Origin: Paenibacillus qinlingensis
Lineage (GTDB): Bacteria; Bacillota; Bacilli; Paenibacillales; NBRC-103111
Assembly (NCBI RefSeq): GCF_013204845.1
Contig: NZ_JABMKY010000001.1
Location: 682,001-746,000 of the forward strand
Reading direction: 5' to 3'
DNA: 64,000 bases
A model generated the notes under the pieces. It was given only the letters and a program-made list of their open reading frames with translations. It was not told the origin of the DNA and did not search any database. The position numbers and the translations under genes are program-made. Positions 1 to 8,605 of this stretch are shown in pieces; the stretch's first letter is position 1; each line of letters opens with the position of its first letter.

Positions 1-167
1 ACAATCGGACTCGGAATCCATTGGGGAGGAAACGAAAATATTTTCGTTTGATCTTTAAGTGATGTAGTCACCATCCAGACAAACGGCATCAAAATGATGG
101 CAGAGACAATCGTTAGAAACAAATACGATAAGGTATTACCAAGCATTCGGATGGATTTATTGCTCAT
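1..167 (-). CDS. Carbohydrate ABC transporter permease, MalG type (partial, N-terminal part)
   Basis: Only the first 55 codons lie in the window; the gene runs off the left edge. The translated start (MSNKSIRMLGNTLSYLFLTI) carries one hydrophobic segment followed by a short loop with MVTTSLKD, the usual beginning of the second (MalG-like) inner-membrane permease of sugar importers. The ATG is preceded by AGGTGG at a 7-base distance. The upstream permease gene ends at 157, so the two overlap by 11 bases and are translationally coupled. It would pair with the MalF-like permease and the lipoprotein upstream to form one importer; no ATPase gene is visible, so a shared MsmX-type ATPase is probably used (inference). 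Confidence 0.85.
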   Translation of the reverse strand, partial: MSNKSIRMLGNTLSYLFLTIVSAIILMPFVWMVTTSLKDQTKIFSFPPQWIPSPI

Positions 168-1110
168 GATGCACCCACCTTTTTCTGAAGTTCCACTGCA
201 CCATGGTAAGTACGAGTACTAAGAAGAAGAGGATAAACGCAACAGCAGATGCGTAGCCAAATTCATATGTTTTAAAGGCTAACTTATAGATGTAGTACAC
301 GAGCACACTTGTACTATTCCCAGGACCGCCATCGGTCATAACACTGATCTGCGAGAACACTTTCAGTGAACCAATCAGGGTAATGATTAATGTTAGGAAT
401 AGCGATGGCGAAATCATCGGTAATGTAATTCTCGTGAACTGCTTCCATTTCGATGCACCATCAATCGTAGCAGCTTCATAGTACATTTTCGGTACATCCT
501 GCAAGGCCGCGAGGAAGATAACCATGTTCATGCCCACTTTTTTCAACACACTGACGAGAATAACAACTGGCATCACGAGTGTCGTATTGTACATCCAAGC
601 AGGGCCCGTAATGCCGAAGAAATGCAGTATCTGATTTACCAATCCAGCATCTGTAGCGAATACATATTTCCACACGATAGCCCAAACAATAATAGATGTG
701 ACGACAGGTGTGAAGATAGCAGTTCGGAAGATGCCAACACCGGGAAGTTTCGTCGATAATAGTAAAGCAAGTCCTAATGCTAACATGAGATTAAGCGGAA
801 TTAGTCCTGCGGAGAAATACAAGGTATGGCCCACGGACGACCAGAACAGTTCATCATCCGTTAATACTTTCACGTAGTTATCAACTCCAACAAATTTCGT
901 TGCATGCAGGAGCGAATAACTGGTGAAACTAAGTCCAAAGGCACTAATGATCGGTCCAGCCATAAAAATCAAGAACCCGAGCATCATCGGTGCAATAAAT
1001 AGATAGCCATATATCGCATTTCTGCGTTTAATTCGACTGAAGTCGTTTCGTTTTTTCGTAACTACTGTTGCTGCTGGCACCTCAGCGGGTGCTGCTCTAT
1101 ACGTATCCAT
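157..1110 (-). CDS. Carbohydrate ABC transporter permease, MalF type
   Basis: Integral membrane subunit of a sugar importer, 317 residues from the chosen start. About six hydrophobic segments are visible, and the cytoplasmic EAA loop that contacts the ATPase reads EAATIDGASKWKQF, followed by RITLPMISP, the signature of binding-protein-dependent permeases. The open frame extends to 1164, but those extra residues have no ribosome site; ATG at 1110 follows GGAG at about 13 bases, a rather long spacing, so the start is not certain. It lies 72 bases after the solute-binding lipoprotein gene and overlaps the next permease. Substrate is unknown; an oligosaccharide is likely from the neighbouring two-component system and sugar enzymes. 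Confidence 0.93.
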   Translation of the reverse strand: MDTYRAAPAEVPAATVVTKKRNDFSRIKRRNAIYGYLFIAPMMLGFLIFMAGPIISAFGLSFTSYSLLHATKFVGVDNYVKVLTDDELFWSSVGHTLYFSAGLIPLNLMLALGLALLLSTKLPGVGIFRTAIFTPVVTSIIVWAIVWKYVFATDAGLVNQILHFFGITGPAWMYNTTLVMPVVILVSVLKKVGMNMVIFLAALQDVPKMYYEAATIDGASKWKQFTRITLPMISPSLFLTLIITLIGSLKVFSQISVMTDGGPGNSTSVLVYYIYKLAFKTYEFGYASAVAFILFFLVLVLTMVQWNFRKRWVHHEQ

Positions 1111-1182
1111 GGTGTTTGCTACACTCCTTTGTGAGACAATGGCCAAGCAGATCAGCTTGGCCACAGTTCTAGTCCAATTCGA

Positions 1183-2511
1183 TCATTGCGCTAGAATTGC
1201 ATTAACATCTGTTTCCAACTTCTTAAAGATATCGGGAACTGTCCCTGCTTGCGTATAGATCGCATCAAAGTGCAGCTTCATTTTGTCATCGATTTTTTGG
1301 AAGTTAACGAAACCTTGACGAACGCGAGCAGCTGCCATTTGATCCAGTACCGCTGTTTTCATGCTCTCAGGAGATGGTCCTTGCTTCAAGAATCCGTCGG
1401 AATTAAGAACAGATTTACGACTTGGCACGAAGAATTGGGATGTGATCGCCATGTTTTCTTTGTTGCTTAAGTACTTAACAAGCTCAATGGCTTCAGCAGT
1501 ATTGGAGTTGTTTTTGGGAACCATGTAAGCTGCATAGCCAAGTGTTGTTCCTTGACCGCCAGCTGCTTTCGGCATAGGAGCGATATCCCATTCAAAATCT
1601 TTGATTGCTTTGGCTTTCCCCATGTAGCTAAGCAAGTCTTGTTGCATGCCAATTTTTCCAGATTCGAATCCTGTTTGGTCACCTGGCTTCGGATGAACCT
1701 TCGTTTTGAACATAGCATCACTGAAGAATTGAAGTGCCTGCTGGCCTTGTGGTGTATTCAAAGCAACTTTCTTACCATCTTTGGTGAAGAAATCAGATCC
1801 ATATGCCCAAACCAATGTTTGTAGCGACTCGATCCAGCTCCGTCCCCATCCACCTGGACGAATCAAGTTCATCCCGTAGATCCCTTTATCTGGTTGAGAA
1901 ATCACGATAGCTGCTTTATTCATTTCATCATAGGTCCAGTTGCCTTCTTTATAGAGTTCTGAAGGCGTTTTCAAATTTTTCTCTTTGAATAAATTTTTAT
2001 TGTAATACATCATATTAGGAGGTGTTGAGAAAGCCACACCATACAGTTTATCTGCCTTTGTCACTAAGTCTAATGTAGATGGAATGAGATCGCTTGCATC
2101 ATATGCCGTATCAGTTTTGATGGCTGAAATGTCTTCCATCTGCCCTGCTTCAAGAAATTGTGGAATACCTCTTTCGAGCATCCAGATCACATCTGGTGCT
2201 GTTTTGGAAGCAAGCATTACGGACATTTTCTGTAAGTAATCTGCGGATGGAATGATCATGATTTCGACACTGACGTTTGGCTTTGTCTTCCTATAATTCG
2301 CGATCATATCCTCGTACATTTTTTTATGCTCGTCAGTTCCCCAAATGCTGAATGAAAGCTTTACGTCCTTCGCTGGTGTTTTCGTTGCATCTGCTGCTTT
2401 AGAACTTGCTGGTGATGTTGTTGTAGAAGCTGTTTCTTTCGTTGAACTGCAGCCTGCAATAAAACTACTAACTATCAAAACAGATGTCGTTAAGAGTAGT
2501 GCTTTCTTCAT
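1183..2511 (-). CDS. Extracellular sugar-binding lipoprotein of ABC importer (family 1)
   Basis: Secreted substrate receptor of the importer, 442 residues. The N-terminus is a lipoprotein signal (basic MKK, hydrophobic core, lipobox FIAGCSS) followed by a Ser/Thr/Ala-rich linker of about 35 residues, then a family 1 solute-binding fold. The open frame begins eight codons earlier, but ATG at 2511 sits 9 bases after GGGG, so I use it. A promoter -10 and a cre-like box lie immediately upstream (2540-2566), suggesting glucose-type repression. The gene follows the response regulator by about 140 bases and precedes the two permeases, the usual order for Paenibacillus importers controlled by YesMN-type systems. 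Substrate cannot be read from the sequence. Confidence 0.94.
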   Translation of the reverse strand: MKKALLLTTSVLIVSSFIAGCSSTKETASTTTSPASSKAADATKTPAKDVKLSFSIWGTDEHKKMYEDMIANYRKTKPNVSVEIMIIPSADYLQKMSVMLASKTAPDVIWMLERGIPQFLEAGQMEDISAIKTDTAYDASDLIPSTLDLVTKADKLYGVAFSTPPNMMYYNKNLFKEKNLKTPSELYKEGNWTYDEMNKAAIVISQPDKGIYGMNLIRPGGWGRSWIESLQTLVWAYGSDFFTKDGKKVALNTPQGQQALQFFSDAMFKTKVHPKPGDQTGFESGKIGMQQDLLSYMGKAKAIKDFEWDIAPMPKAAGGQGTTLGYAAYMVPKNNSNTAEAIELVKYLSNKENMAITSQFFVPSRKSVLNSDGFLKQGPSPESMKTAVLDQMAAARVRQGFVNFQKIDDKMKLHFDAIYTQAGTVPDIFKKLETDVNAILAQ

Positions 2512-2539
2512 CGTATTAATCCCCTTTTTCTTCAAGTGG

Positions 2540-2566
2540 TGTGAAGCGCTTACATACCCAATTATA
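2540..2566 (-). promoter_or_regulatory. -10 box and cre-like operator before the binding-protein gene
   Basis: On the reverse strand TATAAT (2561-2566) is followed six bases later by the 15-mer TGTAAGCGCTTCACA (2540-2554). The core AAGCGCTT matches CcpA cre sites, but the right half (CACA) is one base out of register with the 14-base cre consensus (12 of 14 positions match). Placed at the expected transcription start, it would block initiation. A 15-mer differing by one base lies in the same place before the binding protein of the third importer (52518-52543), so a LacI-family operator other than CcpA is also possible. Confidence 0.6.
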
Positions 2567-2650
2567 AACCGTGATCATTTATAGGATAACGCTAAAAAAT
2601 CTATAAAAGGTTCAAAATAGCAAGGTCTTTTACGACTTAGAACAAACCGA

Positions 2651-3391
2651 CTACTGATCCCGGAACTCGGACGGTGTACATCCCGTATGCTGCTTAAACA
2701 GTGAAGCAAAATATTTATGATTGACAATGCCACACATCACCGCAACCTCAGACACTTTCAGTGTCGTTTCTTTCAACAGTTTTCTCGCCTTCTCCATACG
2801 GCGTTCTGTCACGAAATCAGACAAATTCTGCCCCGTTTCCCTCTTGAACATATTGGATAAGTATTTCGGGTTAAGGTAGACGCGCTCAGCTAGAAACTGT
2901 AAGGAAATATCCTGATTGAGATATTCATTCACCAGCTCTCTTACCCTTCGGATCAATAAACGATCCGTATCATCAGGCACAACAGTCACTGTTGCATTGG
3001 AATTGGGCTGCTTAGTTATATGAAGCTGCGAACTAATTTTCTGAAGAACTTGGGCTAACTCTACACGTTCGATGGGCTTCAATAAATAATCACTTACGCC
3101 ATATCGCAAAGCTTCTCTCGCGTAAACAAACTCATCGTACCCACTTATCACGACAAAAAGGAGATTCGGATGAGACTCTTTCGCTCGCTTGATCAATTCG
3201 ATTCCGTTCATTTCACTCATACGAATATCGGTAATAATGAGATCCACTTGATCTTGCGTTTTCAACCAATCTAATGCCTCACGGCCGTTACTTGCTTCCG
3301 TAATTCGCAGTTTCGAGGTAATTACATCTTCAATGATTTTCTTAAGTCCTTGCCTGATCTTCAACTCATCTTCGACTAACAAAATATGCAT
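2651..3391 (-). CDS. Response regulator, REC plus AraC-type DNA-binding domain (YesN-like)
   Basis: Cytoplasmic transcription regulator of 246 residues, partner of the kinase gene ending one base upstream. The receiver domain (residues 1-120) has the acidic pair ED at 8-9, phospho-acceptor Asp55 in LIITDIRM, and Lys in LLKPIE. The AraC-type double helix-turn-helix fills about 145-246, with the typical YLSNMFKRETG and YFASLFKQHTG helices. The open frame extends to 3481, but ATG at 3391 has GGAGG at 6 bases. The pair probably senses an extracellular saccharide and activates the importer genes downstream (inference from gene order and from known YesMN-like systems). Confidence 0.95.
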   Translation of the reverse strand: MHILLVEDELKIRQGLKKIIEDVITSKLRITEASNGREALDWLKTQDQVDLIITDIRMSEMNGIELIKRAKESHPNLLFVVISGYDEFVYAREALRYGVSDYLLKPIERVELAQVLQKISSQLHITKQPNSNATVTVVPDDTDRLLIRRVRELVNEYLNQDISLQFLAERVYLNPKYLSNMFKRETGQNLSDFVTERRMEKARKLLKETTLKVSEVAVMCGIVNHKYFASLFKQHTGCTPSEFRDQ

Positions 3392-3392
3392 A

Positions 3393-5153
3393 CTATTCCT
3401 CCCACTGAAATGGTATACGAATGCAGAAGGATGTGCCTTCAGGACCCGTGTGTGCAATAGACAAACCGTACGACTCACCATATAAAATCACTAGACGCTG
3501 ATGTATGTTGCGGAGGGCAAAACCTTTTGATTTTTTATCTGAAAGTAAGCCGGATTGATGACGTTCTGGTTCAATTAATCGTTGCTCCACGAGTTTCCTG
3601 CGCTCTGGATTAATACCCTTGCCGTTATCTGTCACAAATATATAGAGATCCTGACCCTCGGCTTTGGAGGTAATTTGTATCGTAATCGGCTCTTTGGCAA
3701 GACCGTGTTCAATCGCATTTTCCACTATAGGCTGAAGAATAAGCTTCGGTACCATCGCATACTCGTGTGAAAAATCCACAAGGATTTCTGCACTCAGCTG
3801 GTCTTCTAGTCGGAAGCTTTGGATATTCAAATAGTTTTGGACAAACGCCAACTCATCCTTCAAATACACGAATCTCTCCTGTTTATCCACCGTATACCTC
3901 AGCAGCTTTCCTAAGCTCGTGATAACTTGAGATAACTCGTTATTCCGTTCTTTCACCGCGACCATATTGATGGATTCCAATGTATTATAAAGAAAATGAG
4001 GATTGATCTGACTTTGCAGCGCATTCAATTCCGAATCCTTCTCCCGTAACCTGAGCTCATACATCTCTTTGATCATGATATCCAGACGAGAAACCATGCT
4101 GTTAAACCCTTCTGTTAACAAACCAATCTCGTCATTCGAATAGACAGTAGCTCGTTCTTGAAAATCTCCACCTTGAACACGCCGCATTTTGCGTTGTAAA
4201 TGATGGACAGGCTTAACCAGCCTATTCGATGTAAATAGTGCGGCTCCAAAGGCAAATATGAGCGAAACAACTGAGATCCACAAAGTGAAGCTTGTGAGCT
4301 TACGTGCATCCTTCAAAAGATCTTCCTTAGGAATCGTGCCGACAATCTGCAGACCGCCGTACCCCGTAGTACGCAAAGATGTGATAATATCCGAAGAGCT
4401 TGTACTTACAATTTCATCGTAGGAAGGAAGTGGAGCTTCTTTTGTAAACGGGTAGATCGGTTGCAAACTTTCATTGAAGACATACAATTTACTGTTTTTT
4501 GAGACTTTTACCGTGGACAAAATTTTCTCAAAGCCTTTACTCGTCAAATCTACCTTCACATAGCCGAGCTCGCGATTCGTGAGTGGATCTTTAATCAATC
4601 GTGCAAAAGACAAGGCTTCTTTCGGTTTGTTCAGATAGTAATTCCACGCCACAGGAGGTAGAATAACCAATCCACCGTCCTTCTGCTTGACTTGCTCCAT
4701 CCAAGCCGAGGTATTAGGCTCCCAGTTTCCCTTGATCGTTTCCGTCAGATTGCTGAACAACGTCCCGTCCAAAGCAAATATGAACACACCTTCTAACTCC
4801 GTCCGATCAATTATGATGGATGCAATGAGTTGACTCATCTTAATCTGCTCTTCAATACTTTTGTAGTTGCCGCTAACTGTAGCGATTTTATGTTTTTCTA
4901 AAATTTGCAATAAATTCGCATCATAGTACATCGCAATTGTAATTCGCTCGATATCTTTCACATAGCGTTCTAAATTAATCGACAACTGCTCCACAATTTG
5001 ATCTGAGTACGTTTTAGCCTCTCTCTCGACATTGGTCGAATACTTCTGATAGGTTAAATAGCCACTAAATAAAAATGGTAGCGTTATCATAAGACAAAAT
5101 AAGACCAGAAATTTCGTACGTAAGGACACGAACGGCGATTTATTTAGCTTCAC
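3393..5153 (-). CDS. Sensor histidine kinase, YesM-like
   Basis: Membrane kinase of 586 residues. Transmembrane segment 1 lies at about 13-35, an extracellular Cache-like sensor region at 36-285, transmembrane segment 2 at 289-308, HAMP at about 310-362, and a HisKA_5-type domain with phospho-acceptor His386 in QINPHFLYNTLES. The ATPase N-box is PIVENAIEHG (475-484) and the G-box is DNGKGI. The start is GTG at 5153 after AGGGGAG. Its stop is one base before the regulator start, so the two are co-translated. It is divergent from the isomerase gene at 5715, and the two share a 560-base control region. Confidence 0.95.
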   Translation of the reverse strand: MKLNKSPFVSLRTKFLVLFCLMITLPFLFSGYLTYQKYSTNVEREAKTYSDQIVEQLSINLERYVKDIERITIAMYYDANLLQILEKHKIATVSGNYKSIEEQIKMSQLIASIIIDRTELEGVFIFALDGTLFSNLTETIKGNWEPNTSAWMEQVKQKDGGLVILPPVAWNYYLNKPKEALSFARLIKDPLTNRELGYVKVDLTSKGFEKILSTVKVSKNSKLYVFNESLQPIYPFTKEAPLPSYDEIVSTSSSDIITSLRTTGYGGLQIVGTIPKEDLLKDARKLTSFTLWISVVSLIFAFGAALFTSNRLVKPVHHLQRKMRRVQGGDFQERATVYSNDEIGLLTEGFNSMVSRLDIMIKEMYELRLREKDSELNALQSQINPHFLYNTLESINMVAVKERNNELSQVITSLGKLLRYTVDKQERFVYLKDELAFVQNYLNIQSFRLEDQLSAEILVDFSHEYAMVPKLILQPIVENAIEHGLAKEPITIQITSKAEGQDLYIFVTDNGKGINPERRKLVEQRLIEPERHQSGLLSDKKSKGFALRNIHQRLVILYGESYGLSIAHTGPEGTSFCIRIPFQWEE

Positions 5154-5534
5154 AGGCTCCCCTCGCTTCTTATGCGTGCTAGTATTGTAGGAAAGTATAA
5201 ATTGTCCCTGTTAAATTTACAAGACAGTTCTGACATTTTATGAAAGGAAAAGAGTCCAGACCTTCGGAGTTTTAATGCTAAGGAAACTCATTAATACAAC
5301 CAAGCGGGCACTTATATGAATGACAACTAGACTAGCAATCAAAGTCCAAAAATATTATGGGCACCAATTAGTGTGCCCCATTGTAGCCAGGACATCAATC
5401 TCACTGGAGTAGGATGAAATCGATTGTACTTTTACGATTACTTGGTTCTCATTGCATCTCCCTGCGCCTTTTTTTCCCACTCCAAGGAGTAAAAGCGCAT
5501 TACAATTTCCATTTGGAAGTGGTTTCCGCTAAGA

Positions 5535-5563
5535 AAAGACCTCCCTAGAGGTCTTTTTCTGTT
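5535..5563 (+). terminator. Rho-independent terminator-like hairpin upstream of isomerase gene
   Basis: AAAGACCTC and GAGGTCTTT pair across a 4-base loop (CCTA), followed by TTTCTG. It points towards the isomerase gene at 5715 but lies before the best -10 box (5665-5670). It therefore either ends a leader transcript from an upstream promoter or insulates the gene. Confidence 0.6.
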
Positions 5564-5641
5564 TTTGAATTAATGTAGGCTTATTCATTAATTATATTGA
5601 GAAACTAAATCATATTGTTCATGTTTCAATGACATCATTCA

Positions 5642-5700
5642 TTTAATGGCAAGATCGTTCATCTTATAATGAATCAGTAATGAACAATTTGTGTGAAATC
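5642..5700 (+). promoter_or_regulatory. Promoter of the isomerase-dehydrogenase operon with TTCAT repeats
   Basis: TATAAT at 5665-5670 is a perfect -10; the -35 region (about 5642-5647, TTTAAT) is poor, which fits an activator-dependent promoter. TTCAT/ATGAA elements surround the -10 in direct and inverted orientation, including TTCAT-CTTATA-ATGAA across it. They are plausible binding sites for the AraC regulator encoded downstream (inference). Confidence 0.45.
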
Positions 5701-5714
5701 GGAGGTAACCTTCT

Positions 5715-6485
5715 ATGAAGAAAATGGGAATAGGCTTGCAATTATACACACTACGGGATGAAATGGCTCAAGACGCAACAACGGCTTTGCATAAGGTAGC
5801 CGAGATGGGTTATGAGGGTGTCGAGTTTGCAGGTTATTACGATTTTAGCCCTGAACAGTTAAAGGAATTGCTTACCACCTTGTCATTGAAAGCCATTGGC
5901 AGCCATGTAAACCTGGAACGACTACGAAACCATTTAGAAGAAGAAATTGCTATGAATGTTGCTATCGGCAGCCGTTATGTCGTCTGTCCAGGAATCAATC
6001 AAGAACAGCGGCAGGCACTTCTCGAAACTGTTACTTTTTTTAACAAGTGCAGCGAGCAGTTCGCAAGCAAAGGCATCGCATTTGGCTTTCATAATCACTA
6101 TGTTGAATTCACCGAAGCTTATGGGGATCAGATTTGGTTTGATGCATTTATGGGAAGTACATCCCCAAACGATATGAAGAGCGAGCTCGATGTTTGCTGG
6201 GTACATAATGCTGGCTGCGACCCTATTGCTTACCTCGACAAATATGCCGGACGCATACCTTTAATTCATTTGAAGGACATTCGCAAGTTCGAAGGCGGCA
6301 CTTATCAAACGGTGGAACTGGGGCGCGGTGAAATGAATTTACCAGCCATTATTGGTGCTGCAGCAAAGGCGGGAACAGAATGGCTCATCGTCGAACAAGA
6401 CGATTGCGACTTGCCTGCGTTAGAAAGTGTACAGATAAGTATGGATTGGCTAAGCCAGAATTATAGGTTTATGGAGGTCATTTAA
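5715..6485 (+). CDS. Sugar phosphate isomerase/epimerase (xylose isomerase-like TIM barrel)
   Basis: A 256-residue cytoplasmic protein of the AP-endonuclease-2/xylose-isomerase-like TIM-barrel superfamily. Recognisable elements are the start GLQLYTLRDEMAQD, the strand end FGFHNHYVEF with its metal-binding region, SELDVCWVHNAG, and PLIHLKDI near the C-terminus, all typical of IolE/YcjR-like isomerases that act with Gfo/Idh/MocA dehydrogenases. The ATG follows GGAGGT at 7 bases. It is one base upstream of the dehydrogenase gene, so the pair likely performs an oxidation-isomerisation sequence on the imported sugar. The exact substrate is not decidable. Confidence 0.9.
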   Translation: MKKMGIGLQLYTLRDEMAQDATTALHKVAEMGYEGVEFAGYYDFSPEQLKELLTTLSLKAIGSHVNLERLRNHLEEEIAMNVAIGSRYVVCPGINQEQRQALLETVTFFNKCSEQFASKGIAFGFHNHYVEFTEAYGDQIWFDAFMGSTSPNDMKSELDVCWVHNAGCDPIAYLDKYAGRIPLIHLKDIRKFEGGTYQTVELGRGEMNLPAIIGAAAKAGTEWLIVEQDDCDLPALESVQISMDWLSQNYRFMEVI

Positions 6486-6486
6486 G

Positions 6487-7569
6487 ATGGCGAAAACACT
6501 TAAAGGGGCAATTATTGGTTGCGGGGGAATTGCGTTCGAGAAATATTTCCCTGCACTTTCCAAGTTGAAGGAACTAGAACTGGTCGCTTTCTGCGATATT
6601 ATTATCGAAAAAGCAGAAAAAGCAGCGGCAGCATACGGTTCAACGGACGCAAAAGCATTTTACGATTATAAAGAAGTCCTAGCAAATGTCGCCATTGATG
6701 TCATCTATGTATGTACGCCGAACGATTCGCATGCGGAGATCTCTATCGCGGCCATGGAGTCAGGCAAGCATGTCATGTGTGAGAAACCAATGGCTAAAAC
6801 GGCTGCAGAAGCACAAGCCATGGTGGATGCTGCCAAACGTACAGGCAAAAAGCTCTCGATTGGCTATCAGAATAATTTCCGACCAGACAGCCGCTATTTA
6901 CAACAAATTTGCGATAATGGAGAGCTCGGGGACATCTATTTTGCCAAGGCTCATGCGATACGCAGACGCGCTGTTCCAACCTGGGGCGTCTTTCTAGATC
7001 AAGAGAAACAAGGGGGTGGCCCTCTCATTGATATCGGTAGCCATGCGTTGGATTTAACACTTCGGATGATGAACAATTACGCACCAAAATGTGTTTTGGG
7101 CAAGGCCTATCACGAGCTTAGCCGTAAAGAAAACGCAGCGAATCTCTGGGGACCGTGGGATCCGGAAAAGTTTACGGTGGAGGATTCTGCTTTCGGCCTC
7201 ATAACGATGCAGAACGGTGCGACCGTTATACTCGAATCCAGTTGGGCACTTAACTCACTTGACACTTTAGAGGCCAAAACGACGCTTTGCGGTACGGAAG
7301 GCGGAGCGGATATGCGTGACGGACTCCGAATTAATAGCGAAAAACTCGGTAGAATGACTACGACCATCATCGATTTGAGCGCAGGAGGCGTCGCTTTTTT
7401 TGAAGGCCAAACAGAGAGTCCAAGTGACTTGGAAGCTCGGTTGTGGCTCGAGTGCATCCTTCATGATACCGAACCGTTGGTAAAACCGGAGCAAGCGCTT
7501 GTTGTCACTCAAATATTAGAAGCCATTTATGAGTCATCGAGGACTGGAAAAGCTATTTATTTTGAGTAG
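6487..7569 (+). CDS. Gfo/Idh/MocA family NAD(P)-dependent sugar oxidoreductase
   Basis: A 360-residue cytoplasmic dehydrogenase. The Rossmann domain starts with GAIIGCGGIAFEKYFPAL. The family motif CEKPMAKT lies at about residues 98-105, with the catalytic Lys of EKP, and GGGPLIDIGSHALDL carries the conserved Asp/His of the active site. Its RBS GGAGGT lies inside the end of the isomerase gene, and ATG follows that stop after one base, so they form one operon. The family oxidises or reduces a sugar hydroxyl such as those of inositol or glucose. With the isomerase next to it, an inositol- or keto-sugar-like catabolic step is plausible but unproven. Confidence 0.94.
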   Translation: MAKTLKGAIIGCGGIAFEKYFPALSKLKELELVAFCDIIIEKAEKAAAAYGSTDAKAFYDYKEVLANVAIDVIYVCTPNDSHAEISIAAMESGKHVMCEKPMAKTAAEAQAMVDAAKRTGKKLSIGYQNNFRPDSRYLQQICDNGELGDIYFAKAHAIRRRAVPTWGVFLDQEKQGGGPLIDIGSHALDLTLRMMNNYAPKCVLGKAYHELSRKENAANLWGPWDPEKFTVEDSAFGLITMQNGATVILESSWALNSLDTLEAKTTLCGTEGGADMRDGLRINSEKLGRMTTTIIDLSAGGVAFFEGQTESPSDLEARLWLECILHDTEPLVKPEQALVVTQILEAIYESSRTGKAIYFE

Positions 7570-7594
7570 CCTCTTTTGAAACAAAAGTAAACAA

Positions 7595-7622
7595 CAGCCG
7601 CCCAGATCAAGGGCGGTCACGT
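7595..7622 (+). terminator. Possible weak terminator hairpin after dehydrogenase gene
   Basis: CCGCCC and GGGCGG pair across a 7-base loop just after the operon. There is no clear T run behind it (only GTTT after a short gap), so it may be a pause site or weak terminator, or allow partial read-through into the AraC gene. Confidence 0.35.
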
Positions 7623-7725
7623 TTGCGTACAGAAATATTTGCGCACAACTGCCTAGAAAGTTTGTATAATTACCTGATAGAACCAAAACATGAACGATTT
7701 GCTCGAGTCAAAGGGGGAAGCCAGT

Positions 7726-8547
7726 GTGTTGCATAGACGCGAGAATAATTTGCGAACTGAAACACTTTACGTAGGGATGGCGCATCATAAGAAGCGTTTT
7801 CGAAATCCACGTGAGTTGCTTCACACATACATCATCCGGTTACAGACGAGCGGCAGCTGTGAAGCACTCATTGATAGCGAGTTTGTTGTAATTAAGCCTG
7901 GAGACCTGCTTTTGTTTCGTCCAGGAGAAAAATATGAGCTTATCCTGAAAGACAACAGCATCGATTACTATTTGATTTGCAATGGAACATGGATTGACCA
8001 GTGGTGGGAAAATTTCTCACCTCCGCAAAAGTCAACCATCCCTCTCGACGACGATCTTCTGAAATTATGGAATCAGTTGGCGAAGGAAACGTTACGGATG
8101 AATGACACCTTCGAAGAGCTGACAGATTATATACTGCGCGTCTTTTGCTTAACCTTACAGCGCCTGCATGAAATTGCCAGCATGGGAGAAACGTTAGGTC
8201 CATCCTACATCGCCTATAGAATAAAAAAATTCATCGATCAGCATGCGACAGAAGCTCTCACCTTGGAGCAAATTGCCAAACATGCGGGTATTAGTATCTC
8301 CAGAGCTGTCAATCTGTTTAAAAGCAATTTCGGTCAATCCATTATGAGTTATGCCATTGAGGTCCGTCTTGCCGTCGCATGTGAACGTATTCGTTACAGC
8401 TCAATGTCACTTGACTCTGTTGCTAAATCAAGCGGTTTTAATAACTATACTTACTTCCATCGACAATTTCGCATTCATTTCGGGTTATCCCCCCGTCAAT
8501 TTCGAGAAGAACAACAGAAACGCTCGAAACTTCCAATGGAACAATAG
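7726..8547 (+). CDS. AraC family transcriptional regulator with cupin-like sensor domain
   Basis: A 273-residue regulator. The N-terminal half is a cupin-type sugar-sensing barrel (motif KPGDLLLFRPGEKYEL), and the last 100 residues are the AraC helix-turn-helix pair, ending SGFNNYTYFHRQFRIHFGLSPRQF. The open frame begins with ATG at 7690 without a ribosome site; GTG at 7726 has AAGGGGGA 8 bases before it and is the better start (TTG at 7729 is an alternative). It lies 156 bases after the dehydrogenase gene and probably controls the isomerase-dehydrogenase operon. It converges with the beta-helix gene across a shared terminator. Confidence 0.92.
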   Translation: MLHRRENNLRTETLYVGMAHHKKRFRNPRELLHTYIIRLQTSGSCEALIDSEFVVIKPGDLLLFRPGEKYELILKDNSIDYYLICNGTWIDQWWENFSPPQKSTIPLDDDLLKLWNQLAKETLRMNDTFEELTDYILRVFCLTLQRLHEIASMGETLGPSYIAYRIKKFIDQHATEALTLEQIAKHAGISISRAVNLFKSNFGQSIMSYAIEVRLAVACERIRYSSMSLDSVAKSSGFNNYTYFHRQFRIHFGLSPRQFREEQQKRSKLPMEQ

Positions 8548-8602
8548 AAAGATCGCTCTTCACTTGCCAAATAGCAACATGTGAAGAAGCAATCTTTATA
8601 AT
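8548..8602. terminator. Bidirectional terminator between convergent genes
   Basis: AAAGATCGCTCTTCAC pairs with GTGAAGAAGCAATCTTT around a loop of about 17 bases with two mismatches. A and T runs flank both sides, so it can end transcription of the AraC gene (+) and of the beta-helix gene (-). Confidence 0.75.
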
Positions 8603-8605
8603 TAA

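Larger units (their letters stand above)
5154..5714. other. Divergent control region between kinase and isomerase genes
   Basis: No gene is recognisable in these 561 bases. From left to right it holds a hairpin GGGCAC/GTGCCC (5359-5378), a short hairpin ACTCC/GGAGT (5479-5490), a terminator-like hairpin with T run (5535-5563), and the promoter region of the isomerase gene (5640-5700) with several TTCAT/ATGAA repeats. It may be a long leader with attenuation, or an old junction with a relic terminator. Short out-of-frame stretches on the reverse strand suggest decayed coding sequence, but I could not assign a family. Confidence 0.5.

Noticed and set aside
5210..5480. Remnant of a transposase or of an older gene in the divergent region
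   Set aside because: Short reverse-strand coding-like stretches are interrupted by stops and I could not link them to any family.
5485..5505. cre site at GTAAAAGCGCATTACA
   Set aside because: Only the core fits; several of the defined flanking positions mismatch, so it is not counted.
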